Of a DNA stretch of 22,702 bases, positions 1 through 7,211 are shown one piece after another. Position 1 is the first letter of the stretch. Every line of letters starts with the position of its first letter. A program made the position numbers and the translations under genes. This DNA is from Desulfobacterales bacterium (lineage in GTDB: Bacteria > Desulfobacterota > Desulfobacteria > Desulfobacterales > BuS5): assembly GCA_016735355.1 (NCBI GenBank), contig JAERRQ010000299.1, positions 1-22,702 of the forward strand, read 5' to 3'. Below the pieces are notes generated by a model. That model was given only the letters and a program-made list of their open reading frames with translations. It made no database searches and was not told the origin of the DNA.

Positions 1-268
1 CGCTGATGCCTGCCCAAAAGATGAAATTTTTACACATCTCGCAAAAACCCTTGAGAATGGAACAAAGCTTTCCTACAGGATCTATGAAAAAGGCTTAAGG
101 CGCCTCCTGGATGACAAGCCGGTTTTGGATATTCCCCATGAATTGAGGGAATATGCACGCATACGCCCTAAACCGCCGGTTAATAATACTTATGTTTTTC
201 TGGTCAAAAATATCGGCAGGCAAGTAAAACATAAGGAAGATTGCCTTACGAAAAAATTATTACAATAA
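1..268 (+). CDS. 3' end of an unrecognised protein-coding gene (partial)
   Basis: An open frame enters from the left edge (codons start at base 2) and runs without a stop to TAA at 266-268, giving about 88 C-terminal residues. The translation is normal-looking and soluble, rich in Lys, Arg and Leu, with a PKPPVNN stretch and a basic C-terminus (VKHKEDCLTKKLLQ). I do not recognise the family. Uninterrupted coding of natural composition up to the stop, followed by a repeat-rich spacer, supports a real gene end. It converges on the porin gene at 560-1921. No function is proposed. Confidence 0.6.
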   Translation, partial: ADACPKDEIFTHLAKTLENGTKLSYRIYEKGLRRLLDDKPVLDIPHELREYARIRPKPPVNNTYVFLVKNIGRQVKHKEDCLTKKLLQ

Positions 269-317
269 TTCCAAAAACTAAAGCGGGGTACCCGCAACCC
301 AAAGATGAAGTTGTAGG

Positions 318-423
318 AGTCAGTTTGTCAGTTATCAGTTGTCAGTTGAAGGAAGTGTCAGTTGAAGGAAGATAAATTAGTATGAATATGCTTTTGCTGA
401 TCACTGACAACTGACAACTGATA
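318..423. repeat. Inverted heptad-repeat element in the spacer between convergent genes
   Basis: The 291-base spacer 269-559 holds a degenerate 7-base repeat (CAGTTAT, CAGTTGT, CAGTTG) at about 320-348 and its reverse complement at 403-423. A perfect 16-base inverted repeat, TATCAGTTGTCAGTTG (333-348) against CAACTGACAACTGATA (408-423), brackets 59 bases. Inside lies a perfect 16-base tandem duplication (340-355 and 356-371). Nothing gene-like is visible here. The arrangement could form a cruciform or transcript hairpin between the converging genes. Confidence 0.75.
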
Positions 424-559
424 CCATACAACGATTTTCTTGTTTTTTGTGACAGGAATTCAGGAGTAAGGTACTAAACAAATATTTGTCAATAGCATTG
501 CAAAAATGTCCGGCTGGTGCCAGGGTATCTTCTTTTTGAGTGACGGGTTTAAACCTAGA

Positions 560-1921
560 CTAAAAATTCAACTGTGCGCGCATCTGAAATATATTCAGGC
601 TTTCGTTTTGGCGGTCACGGTTGGGACGGATATCCGCCCGGATATAATTTGTCATGAAACGGACATTGGAATTGGGATACCAGTTAACGCCGAGGGTAAG
701 ATTATTCTCTTTTCCGCCGGCAATATCCCTGTCATTCAGATCCAGAGTGCTGTATCGAATTCCCAATTCCCATGCGCCGAATTTATGCAAAGGCCGGATT
801 GATCCGAATTTTCCGCGTTTGACGATATAGCGCCGCGATTCCCCGGTGATGAACCAGCTCCCGTAAAGATACCATCCATCAAAGTACAGGTCTTCATCCT
901 CTTGTCTGTCGACCATTGTCCCGATATATTCTCCCTGAAAAGAAAGGGGCCCGTAGACAGCGGCAAGTTCGCCGCCTAATTTCAACGAGGAATCAACACC
1001 ATGGATAGTCCGTGTGTCGACCAGTCGTCTGTTGGTAACGTAAGACTCCGGCCTGCTTCGAAATCTTACCTTATTCTCGCTGTTCGTCTCCCGATATTCC
1101 GTTGCCAGCCCGAGATGAAACACCCGATCCTTTGAGTGGTACGGTGCAAAAGTAGACCGCCCGGCAAATGCCCAGCCGTCATCCACTTTGTCGTCTTTGT
1201 TGCCGGTAGTTTCACCGAAAAATCCGGCCGCCCAGCTCCAGTCAGCCCCATACGTGCTGACGCCTGCACCGATGTGATAGTCCGGAGCAAAAATGTTCGG
1301 CAGGGCCCGCTCCATAAAAGTAATAACATTGGAGCTCGTCATTTCCTCCAGGCTGAAAGGTTCTTGAAAGTTACCGATTTTAAAGGTATATCGACCTAAA
1401 CCAGTATAGCCCAGCCAGACATCCCTGGGACCTACATCTCCGTCTTCAGCAAAATCGATTTCCGAACGAAATATCCAGTTATGAAACAATCTGCCGGAGG
1501 CAAACAGCCGTGCCCTCCGCAGAGCAGTTCCGCTTCCCATTTCCGTTTTATCTTCTCCGTAAAATGCAAGATCTGTATGGATTCGCCCACCCAGACGGAA
1601 TGAAAATTCACCATCTCCGGAGTTAAGTCTGAGACCATTTTTTAAGCTGACCTTGACGTTGGAACTTTTGTTGATCTTATTGACTCTTTTGTTCGTGTCG
1701 TTGATTCGATGGTTCAGCTGCTGTTGTTGTGTTTCCACAAGATTTCTCAAAGCCTCCACCTGCCGCTGCTGTTTTTCGATCTGCTGCTGCTGTTGTTGTA
1801 CCAGTCGGTACAGCTCCTTTATGTTTATGGACGAATCAGCGTACAAAGCCCGGGGCATTATTAACAGAATTTTCAACCACAACAAGAAAAGACATATGTT
1901 TTTAAATCTATAATATCTCAT
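560..1921 (-). CDS. OprP/OprO-type outer-membrane porin with an N-terminal coiled coil
   Basis: This 453-residue protein is expected to form an outer-membrane beta-barrel channel of the phosphate-selective porin O/P family. Residues 1-29 look like a signal peptide (basic start, Leu/Ile-rich core, ALYADS near the cleavage site). Residues 34-85 are a Gln-rich heptad coiled coil (VQQQQQQIEKQQRQVEALRN), as in the trimerising N-terminus of OprP-like proteins. From about residue 90 there are alternating amphipathic strands with family-like phrases (RLGGRIHTDLAFY, RRARLFASGRLF, KIGNFQEPFSLEEMTSS). The chain ends in Phe (MRAQLNF), as barrel proteins do. No clear ribosome-binding site precedes the ATG. 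It lies 68 bases downstream of the hydrolase gene on the same strand, so the two may be co-transcribed. The substrate is unknown: phosphate and other anions or hydrophobic compounds are all possible. Confidence 0.85.
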   Translation of the reverse strand: MRYYRFKNICLFLLWLKILLIMPRALYADSSINIKELYRLVQQQQQQIEKQQRQVEALRNLVETQQQQLNHRINDTNKRVNKINKSSNVKVSLKNGLRLNSGDGEFSFRLGGRIHTDLAFYGEDKTEMGSGTALRRARLFASGRLFHNWIFRSEIDFAEDGDVGPRDVWLGYTGLGRYTFKIGNFQEPFSLEEMTSSNVITFMERALPNIFAPDYHIGAGVSTYGADWSWAAGFFGETTGNKDDKVDDGWAFAGRSTFAPYHSKDRVFHLGLATEYRETNSENKVRFRSRPESYVTNRRLVDTRTIHGVDSSLKLGGELAAVYGPLSFQGEYIGTMVDRQEDEDLYFDGWYLYGSWFITGESRRYIVKRGKFGSIRPLHKFGAWELGIRYSTLDLNDRDIAGGKENNLTLGVNWYPNSNVRFMTNYIRADIRPNRDRQNESLNIFQMRAQLNF

Positions 1922-1989
1922 ATTTGTTATTATTTTTTTTACAAATGATAAATTTTATAAGTCACTAAAATTCCTATGCTTATCATTAT

Positions 1990-2901
1990 TCAGCATTCAA
2001 AATTCATCATTTTTATATAAGCTTTCATCAGGGTATCGGGCAGGACTGAAATTTTCTGTGTTGGAGAATCGAAAAGAAATTTAAACACAGCGGATCCCAT
2101 CTTTCCTTTTTCCATGCATTGCGTAAACGAATGCCCGCTGTCCTGCAAAACTCGAAAATCATAGCTGGTTTTCAGCCCCAGAGCACGGGCCGCTGTGCGC
2201 ATCGCATCTACCCAGCGCCGTCCACGTTCCATACGGCTTAAACCCTGTTGCCTATTTATTTTTTTCGATTGGTTTAGGTCATCGTCCGGGACATCGTCCC
2301 ACTGTCCCACCAGAACAGAGACTGGTACTGATAAGAATTCTGTCAATTTGAAATGGATATCGGGAAGCTTTGGATCATGCTCTATCCCTCTGGGAAAGCG
2401 CTGTGTCGCATCAGGAAAGGTATACCAGCCGGCTGCACCTATGGCGATTCTGGAAACATGATTTGGATATGCCATGGCATAACGATGGACAAATTGTCCG
2501 CCTCCGGAATAACCAAAGAAAAAAACAGGCTTCCCTTGCGCTTTTGTAATCCTGGTCACCTCATCAACGATCTTCTGCAGCATTAAATCAGGACGCGAAC
2601 CTTTGCCCCTCCTGCCCAAACGCTGAAAATCAGGAAACCGCTTTCGATGAAATAAAGGAGCGATCAGTATAACTCCGTAGAGTTCAGCCTGTTTGGTGAA
2701 CCCCCCGGCATGCTCTTCGGCGTTTCTTGATATTCCATGAATACTGATAAAAATCCTGGCATTATCACCGCCTTTTTTGGGTACATACAGATAGTATAAT
2801 TGCTCAGGATCGTAAGCCAGAGACATGAGAATTACTTCACCACAGGGAATAACCGTGGAAGTTGTTTTTTTGGCAATGACTGAATAATTTAACTGTGTCA
2901 T
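1990..2901 (-). CDS. Alpha/beta hydrolase (esterase/depolymerase-like)
   Basis: The protein has the alpha/beta-hydrolase plan: an oxyanion-hole motif HGISRNAE, a nucleophile elbow GYSGGG, a late acid in GQWDDVPDDD and a histidine in DSGHSF. Counted from the longest frame (TTG at 2937) these are H67, S144, D214/D215 and H269. The fold resembles PHB depolymerase/esterase-like serine hydrolases, but the substrate cannot be told. The start is uncertain. The longest frame begins at TTG 2937, ATG 2901 is used here, and ATG 2826 has the better upstream purine stretch (GGTGAAG) and would still keep the whole hydrolase domain. With the earlier starts the N-terminus is mildly hydrophobic and could be an export signal. 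It is followed by the porin gene on the same strand. Confidence 0.8.
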   Translation of the reverse strand: MTQLNYSVIAKKTTSTVIPCGEVILMSLAYDPEQLYYLYVPKKGGDNARIFISIHGISRNAEEHAGGFTKQAELYGVILIAPLFHRKRFPDFQRLGRRGKGSRPDLMLQKIVDEVTRITKAQGKPVFFFGYSGGGQFVHRYAMAYPNHVSRIAIGAAGWYTFPDATQRFPRGIEHDPKLPDIHFKLTEFLSVPVSVLVGQWDDVPDDDLNQSKKINRQQGLSRMERGRRWVDAMRTAARALGLKTSYDFRVLQDSGHSFTQCMEKGKMGSAVFKFLFDSPTQKISVLPDTLMKAYIKMMNFEC

Positions 2902-2945
2902 AAATAATAATATCGCTGGATAAATAAATGGGGTCAAAAATAAAG

Positions 2946-3192
2946 TAACGGTTTACAGTTATCAGTTCACGGTTGGAAAAACCCAAAAATTTTGAAATTT
3001 ATAGCTAAAATGTTCAATCATTAAGCTTCGATCATCTGTTACCATCTGGGTTCCCATGCAAAACTTGGGAACCTTTTACACAGAGCTTTGTAAAAACAAA
3101 CTTTTGGTTCCTATTCTAGAATTCGAGTAGAATTCGAGTTTTGCTATGATTTTTAACCGTTAACTGTAAACCGACAACCGTGAACGGTTACC
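2946..3192. repeat. Spacer element bounded by inverted heptad arrays
   Basis: At 2946-2976 there is a degenerate 7-base repeat (ACGGTTT, ACAGTTA, TCAGTTC, ACGGTTG). At 3155-3192 the complementary type occurs (AACCGTT, AACTGTA, AACCGAC, AACCGTG). The 13-base word CGGTTTACAGTTA at 2949-2961 is exactly inverted at 3161-3173, and GTTCACGGTTG is also shared in inverse orientation. The layout, inverted heptad arrays enclosing an AT-rich core, matches the element at 318-423 and may mark a small non-autonomous repeat family. Confidence 0.6.
3049..3077. repeat. Palindrome GGTTCCCA-N9-TGGGAACC
   Basis: A perfect 8-base-pair stem (3049-3056 with 3066-3073) encloses a 9-base loop and is followed by TTTT. 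It could act as a weak terminator or be a palindromic repeat unit. Its position inside the heptad-bounded element favours the repeat reading. Confidence 0.5.
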
Positions 3193-3218
3193 AAAAAAGT
3201 TAGCTGCTCGGGGCGATT

Positions 3219-3282
3219 CTTTTTGAAGCAGGCGCCTTGCATGTTTTTCAAAAAGCCGGGCAGCATATCGGACATATTGTCC
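3219..3282. promoter_or_regulatory. Candidate upstream activator sites for the sigma-54 promoter
   Basis: Two dyads lie 106-170 bases upstream of the -24 element. One is CTTTTTGAA (3219-3227) with TTCAAAAAG (3247-3255), separated by 19 bases and imperfectly extended by GCTGC-type flanks. The other is GGACA-TAT-TGTCC (3270-3282), a perfect 5-base inverted repeat. Sigma-54 promoters need a remote enhancer-binding protein, and these are at the usual distance. That either is the actual site is an inference, and no regulator gene is in the window. Confidence 0.4.
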
Positions 3283-3387
3283 TAAAAAGAATTTTTGACC
3301 GAAATTAAAAAAAAAGGTTTTTAAAACATGTGTAATATAACTTACTGATATTTCATCAAAAAAAATAATAATAGTTATTTAAAAATC

Positions 3388-3404
3388 TTGGCACATCTAT
3401 TGCT
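3388..3404 (+). promoter_or_regulatory. Sigma-54 (RpoN) -24/-12 promoter of the synthase operon
   Basis: TTGGCAC, five bases, then TTGCT. This matches the RpoN consensus TGGCAC-N5-TTGCW, with the invariant GG (3390-3391) and GC (3402-3403) separated by exactly ten bases. The predicted transcription start is near 3415, leaving about 170 bases of leader before the first small subunit gene. The flanks are AT-rich, which would suit IHF-assisted looping. Regulation would depend on an activator encoded elsewhere. Confidence 0.85.
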
Positions 3405-3468
3405 CATACAAGTGAACAAGAACATAAATTACCGCTAATCTATATGAACAGAAAATAAAAGGGAGGTG

Positions 3469-3582
3469 ATGAGGTTAATAGCTGAATTGAAATTTATGTT
3501 TTATTTGAAGACCAAAAAACTGAAAAAAATTGAAAATTTAATAAGCATTGATTTTAACATTTTAAAAAAAAAGGAGAATTAG
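3469..3582 (+). CDS. Possible 37-codon leader ORF coupled to the first subunit gene
   Basis: ATG at 3469 overlaps an almost perfect Shine-Dalgarno sequence (GGGAGGTGAT, 3461-3470), and the frame stays open to TAG at 3580-3582, one base before the next ATG. The peptide is Lys/Ile/Leu-rich (begins MRLIAELKFMFYLKTKK). The SD-to-ATG distance is too short for efficient initiation and the region is AT-rich, so the frame may be open by chance. If translated it would couple leader translation to the 3584 gene. Confidence 0.3.
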   Translation: MRLIAELKFMFYLKTKKLKKIENLISIDFNILKKKEN

Positions 3583-3583
3583 A

Positions 3584-3817
3584 ATGCCAAGACATGGTGA
3601 TTGCCAATTTTTTATGCCTGATGGAGCAAATATAGCTGCTGAAGAAGGAACCTGTATGGAAATGGCAGATGAAGATGGGTTCCCCGAAATCGTTAATATT
3701 TATGCTGATATAGATGGTTGTCCGAAGTTTAAAGAAATGGAAAGGGTAAAGACTGATTCGTCGGAAGAGATGTGGGGTCCGGGAGTTCGGGCAGGAAGAG
3801 GTTTTGACGAAAAATAG
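3584..3817 (+). CDS. BssB/BssC-like small Fe-S subunit of an X-succinate synthase
   Basis: This 77-residue acidic protein resembles the small [4Fe-4S] HiPIP-like subunits that clasp the catalytic subunit of benzylsuccinate synthase. The signature DCQFFMPDG followed by an EEGTC motif and a third cysteine in DGCPKF matches the family layout of CxxCxFF, GxC and C. Visible cysteines are C7, C24 and C46. The position of the first cysteine of the usual CxxC is occupied by H4 (HGDC), so the cluster would have three Cys ligands plus perhaps His. A good SD (AAGGAG) precedes the ATG. It is the first full gene after the sigma-54 promoter, followed closely by the zinc-ribbon gene. The assignment rests on motif resemblance and context, not on alignment scores. 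Confidence 0.65.
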   Translation: MPRHGDCQFFMPDGANIAAEEGTCMEMADEDGFPEIVNIYADIDGCPKFKEMERVKTDSSEEMWGPGVRAGRGFDEK

Positions 3818-3840
3818 AATGTTGGGGGAGGTTGCGGCTT

Positions 3841-4095
3841 GTGGTTATGAAATGCTCAAAATGTGGTTGTGAAGGTGGAAGGGGTATCTGGAAATTTATC
3901 GGTAATCTCAATGTAACCGGAACTCTGGCATACAGGCAATGTCCTGAGTGCGGACATCTGGAAGTTTGCGATGAGTTTTTCAGTAATGAGGAGTATAGGG
4001 GGCCGCAATCCTGGGGTACAGGAAAATTCCGTGGAAAGGTGTTTAAAGGCAAGAAGAAAAAGCCGAACCAGGAATTGAATCAGGATACGATTTAA
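3841..4095 (+). CDS. Rubredoxin-like/zinc-ribbon small protein 1 (MasB-like)
   Basis: Two CxxC knuckles (C5/C8 and C34/C37, counted from the GTG start) suit a single Fe or Zn site of rubredoxin/zinc-ribbon type. Additional cysteines are C10 and C43, and the tail is Lys-rich. Rubredoxin-like small subunits are known beside alkylsuccinate synthases (MasB type), which is the basis for the tentative link. GTG 3841 is chosen because GGAGG ends nine bases upstream. TTG 3832 touches the SD and ATG 3847 is 15 bases away. The next gene product (4118) has the four knuckle cysteines at identical positions, so the two are tandem paralogs. The role could be electron transfer to or structural capping of the enzyme. 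Confidence 0.65.
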   Translation: MVMKCSKCGCEGGRGIWKFIGNLNVTGTLAYRQCPECGHLEVCDEFFSNEEYRGPQSWGTGKFRGKVFKGKKKKPNQELNQDTI

Positions 4096-4117
4096 TCTAA
4101 TAAGGAGGAAGTTATTA

Positions 4118-4354
4118 ATGAACGTTAAATGCGATAAATGCGGCCATGAAGGCCCAAAAGAGACTTTTTCATATCTGTATAATATCAGGCTTGATGATGG
4201 AATGAGCTGGCATGAATGCCCAAAATGTCATGCAATGAACTGGATTTCCGAAGCAACAGGTGAACATTCTGATTTTGGCGCGCACTGCAAAAGTTTTCCA
4301 TTCCATTCCGATAAGGGCATCGGGATTCATTCTGACAAACAGGGCGGCGCCTGA
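4118..4354 (+). CDS. Rubredoxin-like/zinc-ribbon small protein 2 (MasB-like)
   Basis: This 78-residue protein has CDKC (C5, C8) and CPKC (C34, C37), the same positions and spacing as in the preceding gene, and shares the KCxKCGxEG opening. A strong SD (AAGGAGG) precedes the ATG. The C-terminus is His/Ser/Gly-rich and carries C57. It is probably a diverged tandem duplicate of the 3841 gene, possibly forming a hetero-pair with it. A 152-base gap without recognisable features separates it from the next gene. The exact metal, Fe or Zn, cannot be decided from sequence. Confidence 0.7.
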   Translation: MNVKCDKCGHEGPKETFSYLYNIRLDDGMSWHECPKCHAMNWISEATGEHSDFGAHCKSFPFHSDKGIGIHSDKQGGA

Positions 4355-4506
4355 TCCTGATAGTTGTATGCTAAAGTGAGTTTGAGCCGAAAGGATCATC
4401 ATGCAATTCGGTTGATTATTAACCCCGTATTGATTGCACTGATATCTGACAGCATGATCTCGAATTCTAAAATTCTTGTAAAATTAAATGAAGGAGATAA
4501 AACATA

Positions 4507-4695
4507 ATGGCTACAAAAAGTTATGAAGGCGAAAAGTGGTTTTTCCCTTTTGAAGATGATGAAGAACAGGGGGAACTGGTTGAACGTGTTATTGATGCAC
4601 GTTGCGGATATTGGGCATCAAAGCCGATGAAAAAGAGCGATCTTCCCTCAGGTGTAAAAATGGGCGCTCCAACCGATAAAAATTATTACAGATAA
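4507..4695 (+). CDS. BssC-like gamma subunit lacking the Fe-S cysteines
   Basis: This 62-residue protein lies directly upstream of the catalytic subunit gene, the position of bssC in toluene degraders. From memory of BssC, its GRYWLSKPV stretch corresponds to CGYWASKPM here, and its aromatic CxxCAFF start corresponds to EGEKWFFPFEDD. The four cluster cysteines expected in BssC are missing and only C33 remains. It may therefore have kept the fold and the docking role without a [4Fe-4S] cluster. SD AAGGAGA precedes the ATG, and the stop is 13 bases before the next start. The homology to BssC is inferred from a short motif and synteny. Confidence 0.6.
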   Translation: MATKSYEGEKWFFPFEDDEEQGELVERVIDARCGYWASKPMKKSDLPSGVKMGAPTDKNYYR

Positions 4696-4708
4696 TGGAG
4701 GTATAGGA

Positions 4709-7201
4709 ATGGCTGACGCAAAAGAAGCGAAGTTGCAAGGATTTTTGGATAATAACCAGCATTGGTGGTGGGCTGAGCAGGCGCGTTCTCCCAGGATTGA
4801 TTATTTGAGAAAAGCAGTTTGGTCAAAGGGTGCTAAAGCAGGCGCATATCTGCCTGGCACAAAAGTCGGTTCTGACGGCCCCATCCTTTTTGCTGAAATT
4901 TTTGATGATATGGATGCCAGGTCTGATCCCTATATGACAACTTTTTCAAGGGCACTGGAAAATACTAATACCAAGTTGCCTGTTTATATTGTTGATAATT
5001 CAAGAATAGTAGGTTGCTGCGCCGCTGCTCCCCATGAGGTATTCTGGGTACCGAACCTGTCATTTGGTCTTAACGAGGATATATTTAATGACCGTGATGA
5101 ACTGGTTGATATGGATAAACGTGATGAAGTTGAAAAATGCCTGGAAACTATGAAGCCTTATACCCAGCAGTTTATGGCCGAGAAAGTTATGAGCAAGCGT
5201 CACAAAATCATGTGCCGGACATCCCAGACCTATACCGGTGGACCTCACCTGGAAGGCCTTTTTTACTGCACATCCCAGTTTACTTATTACAGTAAGGGTT
5301 TTAATGCTATTATCGAAGAGATTGACGCGGGCCTTAAAGAAGCAAGTACCGTTCTTTACAAGATGGGCGCGGTGCCGAACTTTCCGGATGAAGAACATTA
5401 CTTGCAGAGAGTCCCTGTTTGGGAGGCAATGAAGCGGACTCTTAACTCTGAAATTCTTTATGCTAAACGTCTGGCAAGACTGGCACGGATTATTTCCGAA
5501 AATTTTGAAACCGATTCTGAAAGAAAGCAAGAGCTTTTGGGTATTTCCGAACGATGTGAATGGGTACCTGCAAATCGACCCAGGAATTTCCCTGAAGCGC
5601 TTCAGTTTGAGCATCTCCAGACCATGGCCAGAAAAAGAGAAAAACCGGATGGCGCTTGGCCGGCTCATCCGGATTGGTGGTTCGGCGACTGGTTTGACGC
5701 AGATATGAAAAGCGGTTATATTACAAGGGAGGATGCCGTAGATTATGTTGGAGAATATCTGATCAGATCATATGAATACGGAAGCTGCCGGAACAGGCAG
5801 TGGCGTGAGCTGATGACCGGTGACCCAGGCCCCTATGTATGGACCTTTGGCGGAATGCGTCCTGATGGAAACCTGGACTACAGAGATTTGATTAATGTAT
5901 TTATGGAAGCAGCAAGGTATGTAAGGTGCGTATCCCCGACCTTTGCGCTCCGTTATAATAAGGATATGCCGGAAGATGTTTTGAAAAACTGTTTTGAATC
6001 TATTCGCCACGGTCTTGGTTATCCCAATATCCGTAATGATCAGGTTCTGATCAAAGCCAATATGTTCTGGAGCAACACTCCCGAAGACGAAGCCCGTACC
6101 TGGGTTGCCCAGGCTTGTATTGTGCCTGCCCCGGAAACCAAGCATGGCTGCATGCCTATGCGTTATTCTTCCTGCACTACCCTTGGTTCAAAATGTATGG
6201 AACTCGCCTTGTGGAACGGCTTTAATCCTGTGTTTAATATGCAGATTGGCCCCAAGACAGGCGATCCCACCGAGATGAGTTTTGATCAGCTTATGGATGC
6301 GTTTATTGAGCAGTTCAAGGTTATCCATTGGGATGCGGTAAAGATTAGAAATATTGTTCATCACATCGAGGAAATCCATGGGCGACCGCATTTGAGCGCT
6401 ACCTATGAGATGTGTGTGGAAGACGGCATTAATTGCTTTACCCGTAAAGAATACGGTAATGCCTGGGTTACAACATTTATCTGGATGGACGGGTGTGATG
6501 CTCTGGTAGGCTGCAAGAAATTGGTCTATGATGAAAAGAAATATACGATGGCTCAGCTTCTTGAGTTCTTGAAGGCCAATTGGGAAGGTTATGAAAAAGA
6601 GAGGATGGATTTTGTCAAGGCTCCTAAGTGGGGTAATGATGATCCGTATGCGGATGACATTATTGTCAAGATTCATGAAAGAGTTCGTGATGAAGTATGT
6701 ATGCCCTGCAAGTGCTGGGGTACTCATGCTCAAGGTGTTCCGTGCGTTCCGCAAAATGTTGCCGCTTACACTGTTTGCTCGAATCTGCTTGGCGCCCTGC
6801 CCAATGGCCGGCGACTTGGCGATACTTGCTATGACGGCGGTTGCTCGCCCGGAGCAGGTAATGACAAAAAAGGTCCTACTGCGGTATTGAATTCAGTTGG
6901 AAAATTGACCCATGAAAATATGTTCAGGGCCAATCTGCTCAACCAGAGGCTTTCACCAACCCAGCTTGTTGGTGACAAGGGTTTTGATATTTGGAATTCC
7001 TATATCAGAAGCTGGTGTGATCTTGGCATTAACCATGTTCAGTTTAATATTGTGGATAATGAAACTCTTATTGCTGCCCAGGAAAAACCGGAAGACTTTG
7101 AAGAGATGATCGTACGGGTTGCCGGTTACAGTGCTCAGTTTGTAGGGCTCAACAAGAAAACACAGGATACAATTATTGCACGAACAATTCAGGAGCTTTA
7201 A
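4709..7201 (+). CDS. Catalytic subunit of an X-succinate synthase (fumarate-adding glycyl radical enzyme)
   Basis: This 830-residue glycyl radical enzyme of the BssA/MasD (AssA)/NmsA group would abstract hydrogen from a C-H substrate and add the resulting radical to fumarate. The radical motif RVAGYSAQF carries G806. The thiyl cysteine is C470 (QACIVPAPETKHG) and a fumarate-binding arginine follows at R485. In BssA these residues are G829, C493 and R508, so all three sit at one constant offset of 23. Q682 in VPQNV probably matches BssA Q707. The PFL-like domain fills the N-terminal part, and length is close to the family norm (BssA about 860). The protein has 25 cysteines, including C664, C667, C669 and C679. 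A GGAGGT SD precedes the ATG. A hairpin terminator follows immediately. Whether the substrate is an aromatic or an alkane cannot be decided. Confidence 0.92.
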   Translation: MADAKEAKLQGFLDNNQHWWWAEQARSPRIDYLRKAVWSKGAKAGAYLPGTKVGSDGPILFAEIFDDMDARSDPYMTTFSRALENTNTKLPVYIVDNSRIVGCCAAAPHEVFWVPNLSFGLNEDIFNDRDELVDMDKRDEVEKCLETMKPYTQQFMAEKVMSKRHKIMCRTSQTYTGGPHLEGLFYCTSQFTYYSKGFNAIIEEIDAGLKEASTVLYKMGAVPNFPDEEHYLQRVPVWEAMKRTLNSEILYAKRLARLARIISENFETDSERKQELLGISERCEWVPANRPRNFPEALQFEHLQTMARKREKPDGAWPAHPDWWFGDWFDADMKSGYITREDAVDYVGEYLIRSYEYGSCRNRQWRELMTGDPGPYVWTFGGMRPDGNLDYRDLINVFMEAARYVRCVSPTFALRYNKDMPEDVLKNCFESIRHGLGYPNIRNDQVLIKANMFWSNTPEDEARTWVAQACIVPAPETKHGCMPMRYSSCTTLGSKCMELALWNGFNPVFNMQIGPKTGDPTEMSFDQLMDAFIEQFKVIHWDAVKIRNIVHHIEEIHGRPHLSATYEMCVEDGINCFTRKEYGNAWVTTFIWMDGCDALVGCKKLVYDEKKYTMAQLLEFLKANWEGYEKERMDFVKAPKWGNDDPYADDIIVKIHERVRDEVCMPCKCWGTHAQGVPCVPQNVAAYTVCSNLLGALPNGRRLGDTCYDGGCSPGAGNDKKGPTAVLNSVGKLTHENMFRANLLNQRLSPTQLVGDKGFDIWNSYIRSWCDLGINHVQFNIVDNETLIAAQEKPEDFEEMIVRVAGYSAQFVGLNKKTQDTIIARTIQEL

Positions 7202-7211
7202 TTAGCCCGGG

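Larger units (their letters stand above)
2938..3387. other. Repeat-rich non-coding spacer upstream of the glycyl radical enzyme locus
   Basis: No credible gene lies between the divergent hydrolase gene and the synthase operon. The stretch holds two inverted 7-base-period arrays (2946-2976 and 3155-3192), a palindrome GGTTCCCA/TGGGAACC (3049-3056/3066-3073), an 11-base tandem duplication (3118-3139), a 9-base dyad (3219-3255) and a small palindrome (3270-3282). It ends at the sigma-54 promoter. It probably carries the control region of the divergent operons as well as a small repetitive element. Confidence 0.6.

Noticed and set aside
318..423. Heptad repeats as a CRISPR array
   Set aside because: Units are 7 bases, contiguous and degenerate, with no unique spacers and no cas genes.
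5060..5668. A 202-codon open frame on the minus strand inside the catalytic subunit gene
   Set aside because: It is fully contained in a gene with unmistakable glycyl radical motifs and has no recognisable domain; it is a reverse-frame shadow.
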